This document shows positions 1 to 11,343 of a DNA stretch of 36,283 nucleotides, piece by piece. Both the position numbers and the translations under genes were made by a program. The notes under the pieces are model-generated. The model ran no database searches, was not told the DNA's origin, and saw only the letters and a program-made list of their open reading frames with translations. The stretch spans positions 23,569-59,851 of the forward strand of contig NW_004457724.1 of NCBI RefSeq assembly GCF_000313135.1. The letters are read 5' to 3'. The stretch is from Acanthamoeba castellanii str. Neff. Its lineage: Eukaryota > Discosea > Longamoebia > Acanthamoebidae. How positions within the stretch are numbered: the stretch's first letter is position 1; every line of letters starts with the position of its first letter.

Positions 1-690
1 AGGAATGTGGCTTGTGTCAGCAATGGCTCTCCCTCTCAAAGAGGTCTGATGTGAACTCAGCCCTCCTTGGGTTGATCCTAATGCTGGGCAACAGCTACAG
101 GGCAAGTCAGCTCTTTCTGAGGTTGATAAGAAACAAGACTGTGATCTAGTGGTGCACATATCATGCAGAAGTCCCTTCCATGGCAGTTTACTGCAGAGAA
201 GATCAAGGTGACCAACAAGGGCTTTGGCCTTGGTGCAGAATTCAGCTTGGTTATTGGAAGGAAAGGCTCAGTGTATGATCCCAGTTAGATTGTTGAGGGT
301 GACCTGGCCACCATCACTTTCTTCATTGTTGCTGCCATGGCTATTGAATGGCTTGTTGCCAGGTGGTGCCTTGTGTCTGTGCACCTTGAGCTGGGCTAGA
401 ATGCCATCATAGCCATTGGAATGGTACTTGGCCAAAAACTTGACCCAGTGGGCTTGCTGTTTGTCATCCTTCTCTGTGCCATCAATGTCAGATACAGAAC
501 ACAGGGAATTTCAACAAGCACCAAAAATTAACTGTACAGCCACTTTGATGTAGTTGATGGCCACAGCACCAAGGAGAAATCTCTTGTGGGCTCTGGTGAG
601 GTACCACACAGTCATTTGCAGTTCTTGTTCCAGTTTGGCAATTCTCTTAGCGTAGTCAGCAAGTTGCTGTTCCATCCTGGCCATCATGGT
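1..690 (-). CDS. Possible partial gene of unknown function at the window edge
   Basis: No known family is recognised. On the minus strand, a frame starting at the ATG codons near 675-690 encodes a short coiled-coil-like segment (MEQQLADYAKRIAKLEQEL), then a hydrophobic stretch (FLLGAVAINYIKVAVQLIF). An in-frame TGA follows near 511-513. A 48-nt GT-AG intron (474-521) would remove that TGA with the frame preserved and lead into EKDDKQQAHWVKFLAKY and about 50 more open codons. A second TGA lies at 268-270; beyond it two frames stay open for a long way, so the 3' structure cannot be settled. Base composition is visibly AT-richer than the neighbouring GC-rich genes, so this may be a recent or lineage-specific gene, a degraded gene or chance. 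The gene would run off the left edge of the window. Confidence is low. Confidence 0.3.
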
Positions 691-859
691 GAAGGAGGGT
701 GGAGATGAAGGATTTTCTTGGGGAGCTGGAAAAAAGCTTTTGTATTTTTTTTGTTTCGTTTGTGTTTTCAAACGACAGCCCGTAAATCGTAACGCTGGAG
801 CTTTGGGCGTGGATGGGACGTTGGTTGAAGGAGGTGGGAAGGAAGAGAAAGAAGAGGAA

Positions 860-3800
860 TTAGGAGCGCGAGGGACGGTAGCCAGGACGAGGCGCGTTCT
901 TTCGCGCGCCCGCTCGGCCGACCTTGGCGGGATGAAGGTGGTGCGGGGACAGGAACGAGGTCGCGCTGTCCTCCTCCTCTTCGGCCTTGGGCCGCAGCAG
1001 ACCCCTCACCGCGTTGATGTCACCCGACAGCGCCGCCTTGCCCACCTCCAAGGCCTACATTCACAACCAGGCGAGCCAGTGGTGAGTGTATGACATAAAT
1101 AACAAATATAAATAAATATTGTAAAAACCAGTAAAATGGAATTAAATAAATAAGGAAAAGAGGAAACGTACGAGCTTGTGGAAGTAGACGAGGGCAATGA
1201 GAAGGACGGCCAAAATGAAGGAGAAGATGGGCGTGCTCGTGAGGTCGTGACGCAGGGGATCGTGCATGGTCGCGGTGAAGTTGAGCTTCAGGTGCGTCGC
1301 CGAATCGAGATCCACCGACACCTGAACACCACCACCCACGGCCGTCAACAACCAAACTAGCATTCAACGCTTCATCCTCGTTCTTCGTTCTTCTTCGCCG
1401 TCTTCGTTCTTTTTCTGGTGGAGGCAAGCGCGTACCTCTTGGGGAGCGTGCGAGTAGGAGCGAGACGAGAGGCTGGACGAAAGGCGAACGCGGTACTTGG
1501 CGTCGCGGTTCAGGGGCCCGGCGTTGAAGAAGGTCGACGGGCCAAGGCCCACGCTCTTCACCACCTCCGACTTGCCGTCCTCGAACACCTCGACCTTGAG
1601 AGTGGAGAGCACGTGCGGCTCGGCGATCACCTCGCCGGTCAGGTCGGTCTTGGGCAGACGACGGAACACCAGGAAGTCCTGGTTCTGCACGTCCGTGAGG
1701 GCCTCGTTCTGTTCGCAGATCAACAACACAACGCAACGCAACAATGTTGACGATGAGGGTTAGTTGTGGACCCAGGGTGCTGACTAGGCAAGCGCGGTTT
1801 ATGTGTACCGCAGCCAGTGTGACGAGGTAGCCATCGGAGGGCGCGGCACGCTCGATGCGCTGGTCAGCGGTGGCCTTGACGCGAACACGGTACTCCTTGC
1901 CCGGCTGGAGACCACGCAGGCGGAAGTTGCCCTCGGCGTCCGTTTGGGTCTGATCACCGGCAAGTTAGCAAGAGAAAGGAATGTAAATGTAAATGTAAAT
2001 GTAAAATAAATAATAAATAATGTCGGGGCTGAAGCGCACCTCTTCGACCTCGCCGGTGGCGGAGACAGCCTCGACGGGCACGAATTTCTCGGCCTCGCCG
2101 TTGAGAGATCGCACCTTGCCGAAGCACGAGTAGGCCACGCGCTTGGCGCTGATGGTCACCTTCTCATCGAGTCCCTCCTTCACCTCCACGCTCTGCCAAC
2201 ACACACGCGCACGCACGCACACACGCACAGCATACACACACGACCGCCGCCAAACATGAGTACACGCGATAAGGAGGGTGTGTGGTTGGCGTAGGAATTC
2301 GAAGCAGGCTACGGTACCGTGGCGGAAGGCGTGAAGACGTATTCCTTGAGGAGCGGGCGCAGGTAGTAGCTGCCCGGGTGGAGGGCGGACACGGTGAAGA
2401 CGCCCTGTTGGTTGGTGGGGTTGTTGCTGCGGTAGCCCTCGCCGGAGAGCGAGATGACCACGCCCGGCAGCGCGTTGCCGGCCTCGTCCTTGACCGTCAC
2501 CGCCACGGTGCCCAGCTTCTGGGTCTCTGCAACACGCCACAGCACCCACCGAATACGGGTCAGATGGCGGTGTCGCGTCGTGTCGCGTCGTGTCGTGTCG
2601 CGTCGCGTCGCGTCGTGTGTGCGTACGGAACACGCCGGTCTCGGTCTGCTTGAAATAGTAGCCCTCGTGCGCGGCTTCCTGTTGGTCGATGCGTTGTGAA
2701 TAAATATAAATAAATACCATACATTCAAGAGGGGGTAAAGAACGAAAGAGAAAACGGTTCGGGCGCGTACGATTTCGTAGGGGGTGTTGTCGGGCAGGGG
2801 TCCGATGGAGTAGTTGCCGCTGGCCGTGGTGGTGGACTCGGAGACGAGGCGCCTCTCGCCGTCCTCCCCGGTGGTGTACACGCTGATGCGGACGTTCGCG
2901 ATCGCGGGTTCGACGCGACCCTTGACGTACGAGCCGGGGCGGGCCTGGAACGGCGCGAGGGGCGAAGGGCACTCGGGCTTGCTCCTACGCGACAATATAA
3001 ATATAAATAAGTAATATAAATATAAATAAATACATTAAAGAATATTTTAAAAGATTAAAAATAAAAAGAGGCAGGGCGTACAGGGTGAAGGTGGTGGACG
3101 AAGGGTAGAACAGGAGGTCGGAGCCGGTGGAGGCCTTGGGCGTGAGAGTGAGCTTGTCGCCGGGCGCGACCCAGAGGGCAAAGCCGTAGTGGTGCTTTCC
3201 ACCCTCGACGCTGCGCTGTTCCTCGCTAGTGCTGACGTAGTACTCCTCGTGCGCGGCGTCCTTGCGACCGGCCTTCTGCGAGTGGTCGACCCTGAACACA
3301 ACACACACACACACGGTCACGACGAAGAGTCAGCCCGACGCTGTCGTCGCCCATGCAAGCAAGTTGATAAAAACGTACGCGACGTGGATGGTGATGTTGG
3401 AGGCGGGCTCGGCGGTGAGCACGGAGGCGTTGAGCAGGTAGTGGGTGGCCTGCAGATCAAGCAGACGCGGGTTGGCCGTGTCGTACTTGTACGTGTCCCT
3501 CTCGAACTTGTAGCACGAGACCGGAGTGAGCGTGTACACGCCGGGCTTGCTGCGCATTGCCACACACACACACACACGAAATTGGCGTGAGTCAAATTCT
3601 TGCGCCGCCAGTCAGACGCGAGGGCTGGACGCGTACTTGAGGCAGAAGCGGTTGGTGCCCTTGGTCAGCTCGAAGGTCTGACGCTCCTTGGGCGCCGAGT
3701 CCAACGAGGCAACGAGCTTGACGTCGTGCGACACGACCGAGCTCAGCTGGTAACTGTACAGCACCATCGCCAACCAGTCAGAAGAATGGTGAGTAGGCTT

Positions 3801-6533
3801 AAGATCCGGGGGGGGGAAGAAGTCCAAGGTGTGTGTACCCTTCGTGGACAAACTCGGGCGCCTGGATGTGGGACTTGCCGGTCTCGGCTTCGGCCTTGAC
3901 GTCCAGCTTGTGGGTGGTCTGCTTCCAGCACCACGACTCGTGCTTGATCTGCACCTCGTACCTGCAATCACCGCAATTTACACAAGACTTAGACAAGTCA
4001 TGACACGCACGACACACGACACGCACGACACAGGAGGGTTGAAGGGAGTGGTACTGGCCGGGAAGTACGTCGCGGATGGCGTAGGTGGCCTCCTGCTTCT
4101 CGCCGGGGCTCAGGCTGGCGGTCATGTGCGACTCGATGTCGGTCCCGGTGAGGGTGATCGAAATGGAGGGATCGCACGGGGCCTCCAGGCAGCGCACCAC
4201 GCCCTGCACTGTCACCTGCACGGTCGCATCGAGAGGAAACGCGCAAGTGAGCCGTCGGTACTGTGTGTGTGTGTGCGCGCGCGCGCGGGCTTCATGAGCT
4301 TACCAGCGCTTGGCCGAAGTTGACATCGAGAACGGGGCTCTTGTTGAGGGTGACCTCGCGCTTGGCGGGCACGAAGAGAAGACCGGCGCGCTCCTCGGCG
4401 GCCGAGATGACGGGGGTGACGCGGTACCGGCCGGGCACCACCTCGAAGCAGAACGCACCGGTGGGATCCGTCGAGCGACGCTCCTGCGCACGCAGGCAGG
4501 CAGGCACAGAAAATGTGAGGAATTGTCGCATGAATCAGCCAAACATGCCAGACATTCCAGTACCTCGCTACCAGAGACGGCATCGACCAGGAGCACGTCG
4601 CGGTGGCCGGGCTTCTGCTTCTCGTCGGCGCGGCCCGACGAGAGGTTCACGCGGCCGCACAGGTGGTAGGAGGCGGCCTTGATCTGCGGGACCTGCGCCT
4701 TGGACGGCGACAGCTGAACGCTCTTCAGGGCGTCGAAGAAGACGTGGTCCTTGACCACCTCCACGGCGTAGCTGCCCACGCGCACCTTCTCGACACGGTA
4801 GTGTCTGTGTTTGTAGCGCACCGACCAATTAATACTATTGTCAGCGCTTGCCGCACGCTGCGCGCGGTGCGCGGGTTCAATGGGGGAATACGAACCCGTC
4901 AGCGTCGGTGGTGGCCTTCTCGACGCCGTCGAACAGCACGGTGGCACCGGAGATGCCCGCGCCGTCGACGTCAACCACGCGGCCCTCCACGGAGAAGCCC
5001 GCCACGCGGAACGGCTCGCTCACCTCGGCGTTCGCTGTTTTTCGATTCCGGGAGGGTAAAATGTATGTGAGTATGTTGTGTGCAGTGTGGTGGTGGTGGT
5101 GATGATGATGTACCATGCGAGACGGTGACGTCGACGCGCGAGGGAAGGAGGTCGTAGTTGGTGTTGGAGGAGCGGTAGTGCGGCACGAGGGTGTACTGGC
5201 CGCACGGGACGCCCTTGATGACGAACTTGCCGGCCGCATCGGAGCGCGCACCGCACACGGCCTTCAGGCCCTTCTCCTCGGGAGCACCTAATATTGATTA
5301 GATGGTTAGCATTCCTCTCTGATAAATAAATAAACAGAATATGAAAGAAGTATATTAGGAGCACTGCTTGGGCAGTGTACCAGAAACGCCATCGGTGGAG
5401 CAGCTGAGGGGCAGATCCTTGAGATCGGACGCCGAGTAGAGAATGAAGTCGACGCCGGGCACGGCGGCGTTTTCATCGACGGACTGGACGGAGCCGGAGA
5501 CCTCGAAGCCGCCGACCAGCAGCTCGTCCTTCACCCGCACGTTGTCCCACTCGAAGCTCACCTCCGTGCGATCCTGCACAACAAAGAAAAGTTGTGTTTT
5601 CGTGAGCAACGGCGTAGCGTGATGATGATCGTGTTTGGTGTGCACAGTGGCGTCGGTGGCGCGTACCTTGACGAAGGTCCACGAGGGGTGCGAAGCGACG
5701 ATCTCGTAGGTGCCGGGGAACACGTTGCTGAAGTGGAAGGCGCCGTCCTGACCGGTGGTCGTGGTCTGGTCGGCGACCTTGGCGTTGGCCTTGTTCTTGA
5801 GCGTGATCACCACGCCGGCGGGTCCCTTCTGGCCCTCCTCCGCGCTGGACTGGCCCAGACTGCGGACCTGCGGGTGGTGTGGCCGGACAAGATGGGCGTG
5901 GTGAAAAAATAGAACAAGTGTCATGAGATTTGACGTGGGGGGCGTACGGTGCCCGAAAGAACGAAACCAGTGACGATGAAGTTGTAATCGCGCGACGAGT
6001 CGCATCGGCCTTCGTCAATCAGGACAGAGCTCGGCTCTGCAGGAGAGCAGGGTGCCGAATTGAGTGAAAAACACTAAGTAAAGATTGAAAAAGAGCGTGG
6101 AGATGGAAATTACCGAAATTCCAGCCCTCGGGGCCGTGGACTCGCATGTTGAAGGAACCCTTGTCGTAGATGGGAAGGAAGTAGTAGCCATTGGGCGCAC
6201 ACTCAGCTCGCTCCTTGACCAGCTCGCCGTCAGCACTCACCAATTCAACGTGAATTGTCTCGTAAGGCAGCTTGGACTTACTACAGCGCCATGGTCATTG
6301 AGATCTCAAATTAATCGGCAGATTTTGATGTAAAAATGAAGGCTAATCGCAGGGTAGAGAAAGAAGACAAATGACACTGGCCATTGCAAGTGAGGAGCGC
6401 ACCTTTGCAGCTCCTTGGAGAGACGCACAAAGCCGCCGCAACCGGCGATGTCATCGGAAGATGCGGAGGCGAAAGCCAGGAGGAGCAGAAAAGCGGCAGC
6501 CGCCAGAAGAGGCGCAACGAATCGTCGCTCCAT
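860..6533 (-). CDS. NOMO: NOMO-like protein (nodal modulator), ER membrane
   Basis: Large single-pass ER protein; in animals NOMO partners with Nicalin and TMEM147 in the multipass translocon. The start at 6531-6533 gives a signal peptide (MERRFVAPLLAAAAFLLLL) followed directly by the NOMO hallmark DDIAGCGGFVRL. Later exons keep the NOMO order: ECAPNGYYFLPIYDKGSF, GWNF, many carboxypeptidase-regulatory/prealbumin-like beta repeats (DGAFHFSNVFPGTYEI, PGSYYLRP, SKPGVYTLTPVSCYKFERD) and CYGxVxSLNGE-type segments. The transmembrane helix is FSFILAVLLIALVYFHKL (about 1172-1225). After an intron at 1055-1171 comes a roughly 64-residue cytosolic tail with an acidic patch. Exon 1 is 6403-6533; there are well over a dozen exons, and many introns hold TG/CA or CGTGT repeats. 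Individual boundaries in the middle are approximate. The upstream region is shared with eL31, transcribed the other way. The family call is firm; the exact role in this organism is inferred. Confidence 0.9.
2572..2624. repeat. CGTGT/CGCGT pentamer repeat in a NOMO intron
   Basis: Tandem pentamers of the types GTGTC and GCGTC, about ten units, fill one NOMO intron. Frames through it give meaningless alternating residues, so it is non-coding. The same pentamer family recurs in introns near 23985, 25795 and 26960. Confidence 0.85.
4260..4288. repeat. TG then CG alternating repeat in a NOMO intron
   Basis: A (TG)n run passes straight into a (CG)n run, giving about 27 bases of strict purine-pyrimidine alternation inside a NOMO intron. 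Such tracts can form Z-DNA under supercoiling; that is known chemistry, not shown here. Confidence 0.8.
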
Positions 6534-6741
6534 CTTCGTGAATGATATATCGAACTCCCGGGGGAAAATGGAGACGAGATGCGGCACCTTGCACACGCGC
6601 ACAATCGATCTAATCTGCTGCACGGCGCCAAATGAATTTTAAAATCATTTAAATTTAAGGAATTCGTGGTATGAATGATTGTCGGACAATAACCGGGAGC
6701 GACAAAGGTGGATTTTAGAGGGCAGCAAAACACGGAAACAG

Positions 6742-6766
6742 CCTTTTTTCGCTTTTCCTCTCTTCT
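6742..6766 (+). promoter_or_regulatory. Pyrimidine tract upstream of eL31, TOP-like
   Basis: A tract of almost only C and T, starting CCTTTTTTC, sits 36-60 nt before the eL31 ATG. Ribosomal-protein mRNAs in many eukaryotes begin with a 5' terminal oligopyrimidine tract, so the transcription start may be at its first C. The position fits, but the start site is inferred. Confidence 0.4.
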
Positions 6767-6801
6767 GGATCGCCTCTCCTCCGTGCCGTCCCTCCATCGC
6801 C

Positions 6802-7272
6802 ATGCCTAAGAAAGAGAATAAGGGTGTGAACAAGAACACCGTCCTCGCCCGGGAGTACACCATCAACCTGCACAAGCGCACGCATGGCCTGTACGTCCCT
6901 CTTTCTTAGATTTTTGAAGCCGAATTATCGTCAAATGCCCAATTATGCCGCTGCCTGATTGAAGCATCTTCTGATCTGGTGTATTGCGTTTGCGGTTACA
7001 GTCAGTTCAAGAAGCGCGCTCCCCGTGCCATGAAGGAGATCAAGGCCTTCGCCCGCAAGGCCATGGGCACCTCCGATGTCCGCCTCGACGTCAAGCTCAA
7101 CCAGTTCGTGTGGTCGCAGGGTATCAGGAACGTCCCCTACCGCGTCCGCGTGCGCCTCTCCCGCAAGAGGAACGAGGATGAGGAGGCCAGCGAGAAGATG
7201 TACACGCTCGTCTCTTATGTGCCCTGCAAGGACTTCAAGGGTACCGTCACCCAGGTCGTGGAGGATGTGTAA
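6802..7272 (+). CDS. RPL31: 60S ribosomal protein L31 (eL31)
   Basis: Component of the large ribosomal subunit near the peptide exit tunnel. Exon 1 (6802-6890) encodes [19 protein letters not shown] and [12 protein letters not shown] 111-nt intron (6891-7001, GTACGT...TTACAG) splits a Leu codon. Exon 2 (7002-7272) continues [37 protein letters not shown] and ends [11 protein letters not shown]. The protein is about 119 residues, normal for the family, and the signatures HKRxHG, KKRAPRA and [21 protein letters not shown] are all present. The start is the only in-frame ATG before the conserved part. It is divergent from NOMO across a 268-bp region and is followed by a DUF5662-like gene in the same direction. 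Confidence 0.97.
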
Positions 7273-7481
7273 ACGCTGATTGATCTCGAACATAAAATGG
7301 AGACCAAGTAGGCCGGCAGGCACCTTCTTTCTATGATGTGTACATTCTCTCTCCCTCCCATCCTCGGACCGTTCGCCGTAGTTGTAACAATCAAGAAGAT
7401 GCATGTGAAAGCAAGTGAAAGCTCGTTTCGCTGAAGTTGTCCTCCACGTCGTGGGAGCGGCCCGCACACGAAACTACAAAC

Positions 7482-8214
7482 ATGATGGATCGAGTGTGGC
7501 TGGTGTGGAGCTGGCTGCGGGTGGCGTGCACCATACTCTTCCACAAGCTCGTCATCATCGTCGCAGGGTGCCACTTGAATGCCCACCTGCCTCCGAGCTT
7601 TCGCCTCTCGTGGCGTCGCATGCTCGTGCACGACCTCTCCAAGTTCCACCCCGCCGAGATCTTTCCCTACGCCTGCCACTACTACGGCACCAACGCTGGC
7701 AAGAGGCGCGACCAAGACCCCGACTTCGACCTCGCCTTCGCACACCACACCGCCCACAACGACCATCACCCCGAGTTCTTTGAGACCAAGTGCGGCACCT
7801 TCCCTCTTCGCCTTCAGACTGACTGTCGCGTGCGGGTTGTATGACGTGCAACGCTCTTATTGGCACAGAAGTGGAGAGGTTGGACGAATGAACGACGCGG
7901 CCCTGGTGGAGATGGTGGCCGACCTGTTCGCTGCGAACCAGGCCTATCAGGGCAGTTGGCCACGACCAGGCGAGTGGGCGTGGTTGCAGAGGAACTGGCC
8001 AACGCTGCACGTCCACCCCGTGGACAAGGCGCTGCTGGGCGCCATCCTCAGCGTACTCGGCTTCGAGGCCGACATTCCCAGCTTCGACTGGAACGACGCC
8101 GAGCTGGCCATCAGCGGAGAGCAAGACGATGACGCCACCGCCGTCAAGAAGTTTAGAGAGTTGCGCGAGGCCTACAACAAGAAGCAACGTGAGCACACCA
8201 AGAAGAGCCAGTAA
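7482..8214 (+). CDS. DUF5662-like protein with a conserved His cluster
   Basis: Two exons, 7482-7789 and 7869-8214, joined across a 79-nt intron, give 217 residues. The N-terminus is hydrophobic (VWLVWSWLRVACTILFHKL) and could be a membrane anchor. The core shows LVHDLSKFHPAEIFPYA, then FDLAFAHHTAHNDHHPEFFE, then after the intron MNDAALVEMVADLFA. The order HD-SKF, HH, HNDHHPEF, EMvaD matches what I know of DUF5662, a family of small proteins from bacteria, phages, large DNA viruses and some eukaryotes with no established function. The His/Asp pattern suggests a metal site (inference). The C-terminal part after residue 180 is helical and charged. Two adjacent ATGs occur at 7482 and 7485; an in-frame ATG at 7437 would add 15 residues and cannot be excluded. 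Confidence 0.7.
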
Positions 8215-8382
8215 CAACGTGGTCTGGAGAGGAAGGGCGCAGAGTTTCAAAAAATAGTTGTTTCATTGTCAACTTGTTGTGAGCCACTTTACATGCTGGT
8301 GAGAGAAGAGAGCCGCTACTCGACAAGAGCGCGGTGTAGAAGAAGATGAAAAGAGTAAGACGAAGATGAAGAGGCAAGGCTT

Positions 8383-11035
8383 CTAACCGCTGCAGCTCTC
8401 GCAGCCGGGGTAGCAGACCTCGCCGTCGTACTCAGCAGTGACCTGCGCGGGCGACTGGGGCATCGCCAGAGGCTTCCGCATCATCACCTCCACATCGACC
8501 GACGACGACTGCTTGGCGGGCGACCGCAGCGGCGACTGCTTGACGGGCGACGGCGCGGCAGCCTTGTTGGGCGCGGGCACGGTGGCGGCCGCCTCCTGAT
8601 CGACGGTGAACTGGATCGCGTTGGCGGCGGGCCGGGTGCGAAGGTAGTACATGCCGGTCTTGAGGCCCTTGCGCCAGGCGTAGAAGTGCATCGAGGTGAG
8701 CTTAGCGAACGAGGGCTCGCCCATGTAGACGTTGAGCGACTGGCTCTGGTCGATGTAGGCCGAGCGATCGGCGGCCATGTCGATGATGACGCGCTGCGGG
8801 AGCTCCCACACGGTCTTGTACAGCTTCTTGATGTCGTCGGGGATCTCCTCGATGCGCTGTACCGAGCCGTTGTGCGAGACGAGCTTGTTCTTGAGCGCAG
8901 GCGACCAGAGGCCGCGCTGCTGCAGCTCGCGCAGAAGGTGCTCGTTGACGACGGTGAAGTCGCCGGCGAGGATGCGGCGGGTGTAGATGTTGGTCGTGTA
9001 GGGCTCAAAGCACTCGTTGTTGCCCAGGATCTGCGAGGTCGAGGCCGTGGGCATGGGCGCCACGAGGAGCGAGTTGCGCAGACCGTGCTGGGCGATGTTG
9101 GCGCGGAGCGTGGCCCAGTCCCACCTGTCCGACGGCACGACGCCCCAGAGGTCGGGCTGGAGCTTGCCCTTGGACGCGGGCGAGCCCTCGTAGGTCTGGT
9201 AGGTGCCCTCAACCTGCGCGAGCTCGTTCGAGGCGACCAGGGCGGCGTAGTAGATGGTCTCGAAGATGGCGCGGTTGAGCTCGCGGGCCTCGTCGCTCTC
9301 CCACGGGTGGCGCATGATCATGAAGACGTCGGCCAGGCCCTGCACTCCGATGCCGATGGGCCTGTGGCGCATGTTCGAGTTGCGGGCCTCGGGCACGGGG
9401 TAGTAGTTGATGTCGATCACCTTGTTGAGGTTCTTGGTGACCACCTTCACGACGTCGTGCAGCTTCTTGTGGTCGAACTCGCCGTTGGTGATGAACTTGG
9501 GCAGCGCGAGCGAGGCCAGGTTGCACACGGCCACCTCGTCGGGCGACGTGTACTGGACGACCTCCGTGCACAGGTTCGACGACTGGATGGTGCCGAGGTG
9601 CTGCTGGTTGGACTTGCCGTTGCAGGCGTCCTTGTACAGCATGTAGGGCGTGCCGGTCTCGATCTGCGACTCAAGGATAGCGAACCACAGTTCCTGGGCC
9701 TTGACCACGCGGCGCGCGCGGCCCTCCTGCTCGTAGCGCTCGTACTTCTCCTCGAACTCCTTGCCCCACGAGTCAAACAGGCCGGGGGCCTCGTTGGGGC
9801 AAAAGAGCGACCAGTCGCCGCCCGTCTCCACGCGCTTCATGAAGAGGTCGGGAATCCACAGGCCGTAGAAGAGATCGCGGGCGCGGTTCTCCTCCTTGCC
9901 GTGGTTCTTCTTCAGGTCGAGGAAGTCAAAGATGTCCGCGTGCCAGGGCTCGAGGTAGATGGCGAAAGCACCCTTGCGCTTACCACCTCCTGCGCAAAGC
10001 AAAAGTGTGGTGGTCACAGCGTGAGACCCACTGCACCAAGAGCGATGGACACCGGACCAGTGTCAAGGAGTTCGAGAAGAAGTGATACCTTGGTCGACGT
10101 AGCGGGCAGTGTCGTTGTAGACGCGGAGCATGGGGATGAGACCGTTGGAGGTGCCGTTGGTGCCGCGGATGTACGAGTTGGAGGCGCGGATGCGGTGCGC
10201 GGCGAGGCCGATGCCGCCGGCCGACTTGGAGATGAGGGCACACTGCTTGAGGGTGTCGTAGATGCCCTCGATCGAGTCCTCCTTCATGGTGAGGAGGAAG
10301 CACGACGACAGCTGCGGGCGCGGGGTGCCGGCGTTGAAGAGCGTCGGGGTGGCGTGGGTGAAGAGCTGCTGTGACAAGAGGTCGTAGGTCTCGATCACGG
10401 CGGGGATGTTGTCCTTGTGCAGGCCGACGGCCACGCGCATGAGCATGTGCTGGGGTCGCTCTACGATCTTGCCGTCGACCCTGAAGAGGTACGAGCGCTC
10501 GAGGGTCTTGAAGCCAAAGTAGGTGTAGTTGAAGTCGCGCTCGTACTTGATCGCGGCCTCGAGGGCTTCGGTGTTGTTGGCGATCACCTCGAAGACATCG
10601 TCAGCGATGAGAGCCGAATTGAGGCCGGTCTTACTGTTGACGTAGGTGTGAAGTGTGCGGGCCGTCTCGAGGAGAGATTCCGAAGTATCCTTCTGAAGAT
10701 TCGAGATGGCGATGCGGGCCGCGAGGACGTTGTAGCCGGGGTTGAGCGAGCCCATGTAGGCGGCGGTCTCGGCGGCGAGGTGGTCCAGCTGGGCCGTGTG
10801 TACGCCGTTGTAGACGCCCTGAACGACCTTCTGGGTCACCAGGACCGGATCGACGTCGCTGGCAAGAGCCGGCTCCAGCTGGCACAAGACCTGAAGCCTT
10901 CGTGTGATCTTATCAAATGAAACCTGTAGTGGAAGCGCCCCATTCGATTAATTGAAGGAACTAAGGCAAGAAGAGCAGAGTATGGGATTGATCACGTACC
11001 CGCTCGGGGTTGCCATCTCGCTTTATGACGTACAT
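8383..11035 (-). CDS. RRM1: Ribonucleoside-diphosphate reductase large subunit (class Ia)
   Basis: Reduces ribonucleoside diphosphates to deoxyribonucleotides together with the small subunit. Three exons (11000-11035, 10089-10923, 8383-9989) with introns of 76 and 99 nt give 825 residues, normal for the family. Exon 1 encodes only [12 protein letters not shown]. The ATP-cone domain follows, then [28 protein letters not shown] (substrate-site Cys), [29 protein letters not shown] (catalytic Cys and Glu), [14 protein letters not shown], and the radical-transfer tyrosines in [12 protein letters not shown]. The C-terminus [13 protein letters not shown] carries the CxxC swivelling redox pair. Between the barrel and this tail lies a Pro/Ser/Ala linker with SPVK, SPLR and SPAK sites. 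Upstream lie three E2F-like motifs shared with the divergent gene at 11487. All key residues are intact. Confidence 0.97.
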
Positions 11036-11186
11036 GGTCTGATGTGTTGTATGTGTAGTGTATTATTAAAGTCCCGATTACCACCGCGAACGTTTCGTTG
11101 ATGTTCAGCTGAGGCGCGTTCGGTTCGAAGGGGTTGGTGTGGTTATGAACGTGTGTCGGTCTGTCTATCGCGAGTGGCCCCTTCCC

Positions 11187-11211
11187 TTCCCGCCTTCTTC
11201 TGCTTCCCGCC
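11187..11211. promoter_or_regulatory. Two E2F-like TTCCCGCC sites upstream of RNR
   Basis: TTCCCGCC occurs at 11187-11194 and again at 11204-11211, within about 180 bp of the RNR start codon. E2F/DP factors bind TTTSSCGC-type motifs, and RNR genes in plants and animals are E2F targets. Motif matches are seen; binding is inferred. Confidence 0.4.
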
Positions 11212-11335
11212 TCTTCGCTCGGCCTTCAACGGTTCTCGCAACGGCCTTTGCAACTACTGGTACTCCCGCCAAGAACGCCAACTGCTGTTGTTCGTAACGG
11301 TCACCCGACAAAAGTAAAAACAACGCCCAACCGGT

Positions 11336-11343
11336 TTTCCCGC
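11336..11343 (+). promoter_or_regulatory. Consensus E2F-like TTTCCCGC site
   Basis: TTTCCCGC lies between the divergent starts of RNR (11035) and the helical-repeat gene (11487). It is the best match of the three to the E2F consensus, so the element could serve either gene. Confidence 0.4.

Noticed and set aside
686..1093. Plus-strand ORF of 135 codons
   Set aside because: It lies opposite the 3' end of NOMO, whose exon, splice sites and transmembrane segment are clear; composition explains the open frame.
6891..7001. Intronic snoRNA in eL31
   Set aside because: Box D-like CTGA occurs twice, but no RTGATGA box C or terminal stem could be found.
7437..7481. Earlier ATG for the DUF5662-like gene
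   Set aside because: In frame but adds 15 polar residues with no conservation signal; the ATG pair at 7482 places the hydrophobic start first. Not fully excluded.
8686..10374. Plus-strand ORF of 562 codons opposite RNR
   Set aside because: It is the antisense shadow of a highly conserved enzyme in GC-rich DNA; its product is rich in V, L, D, G and H with no domain.
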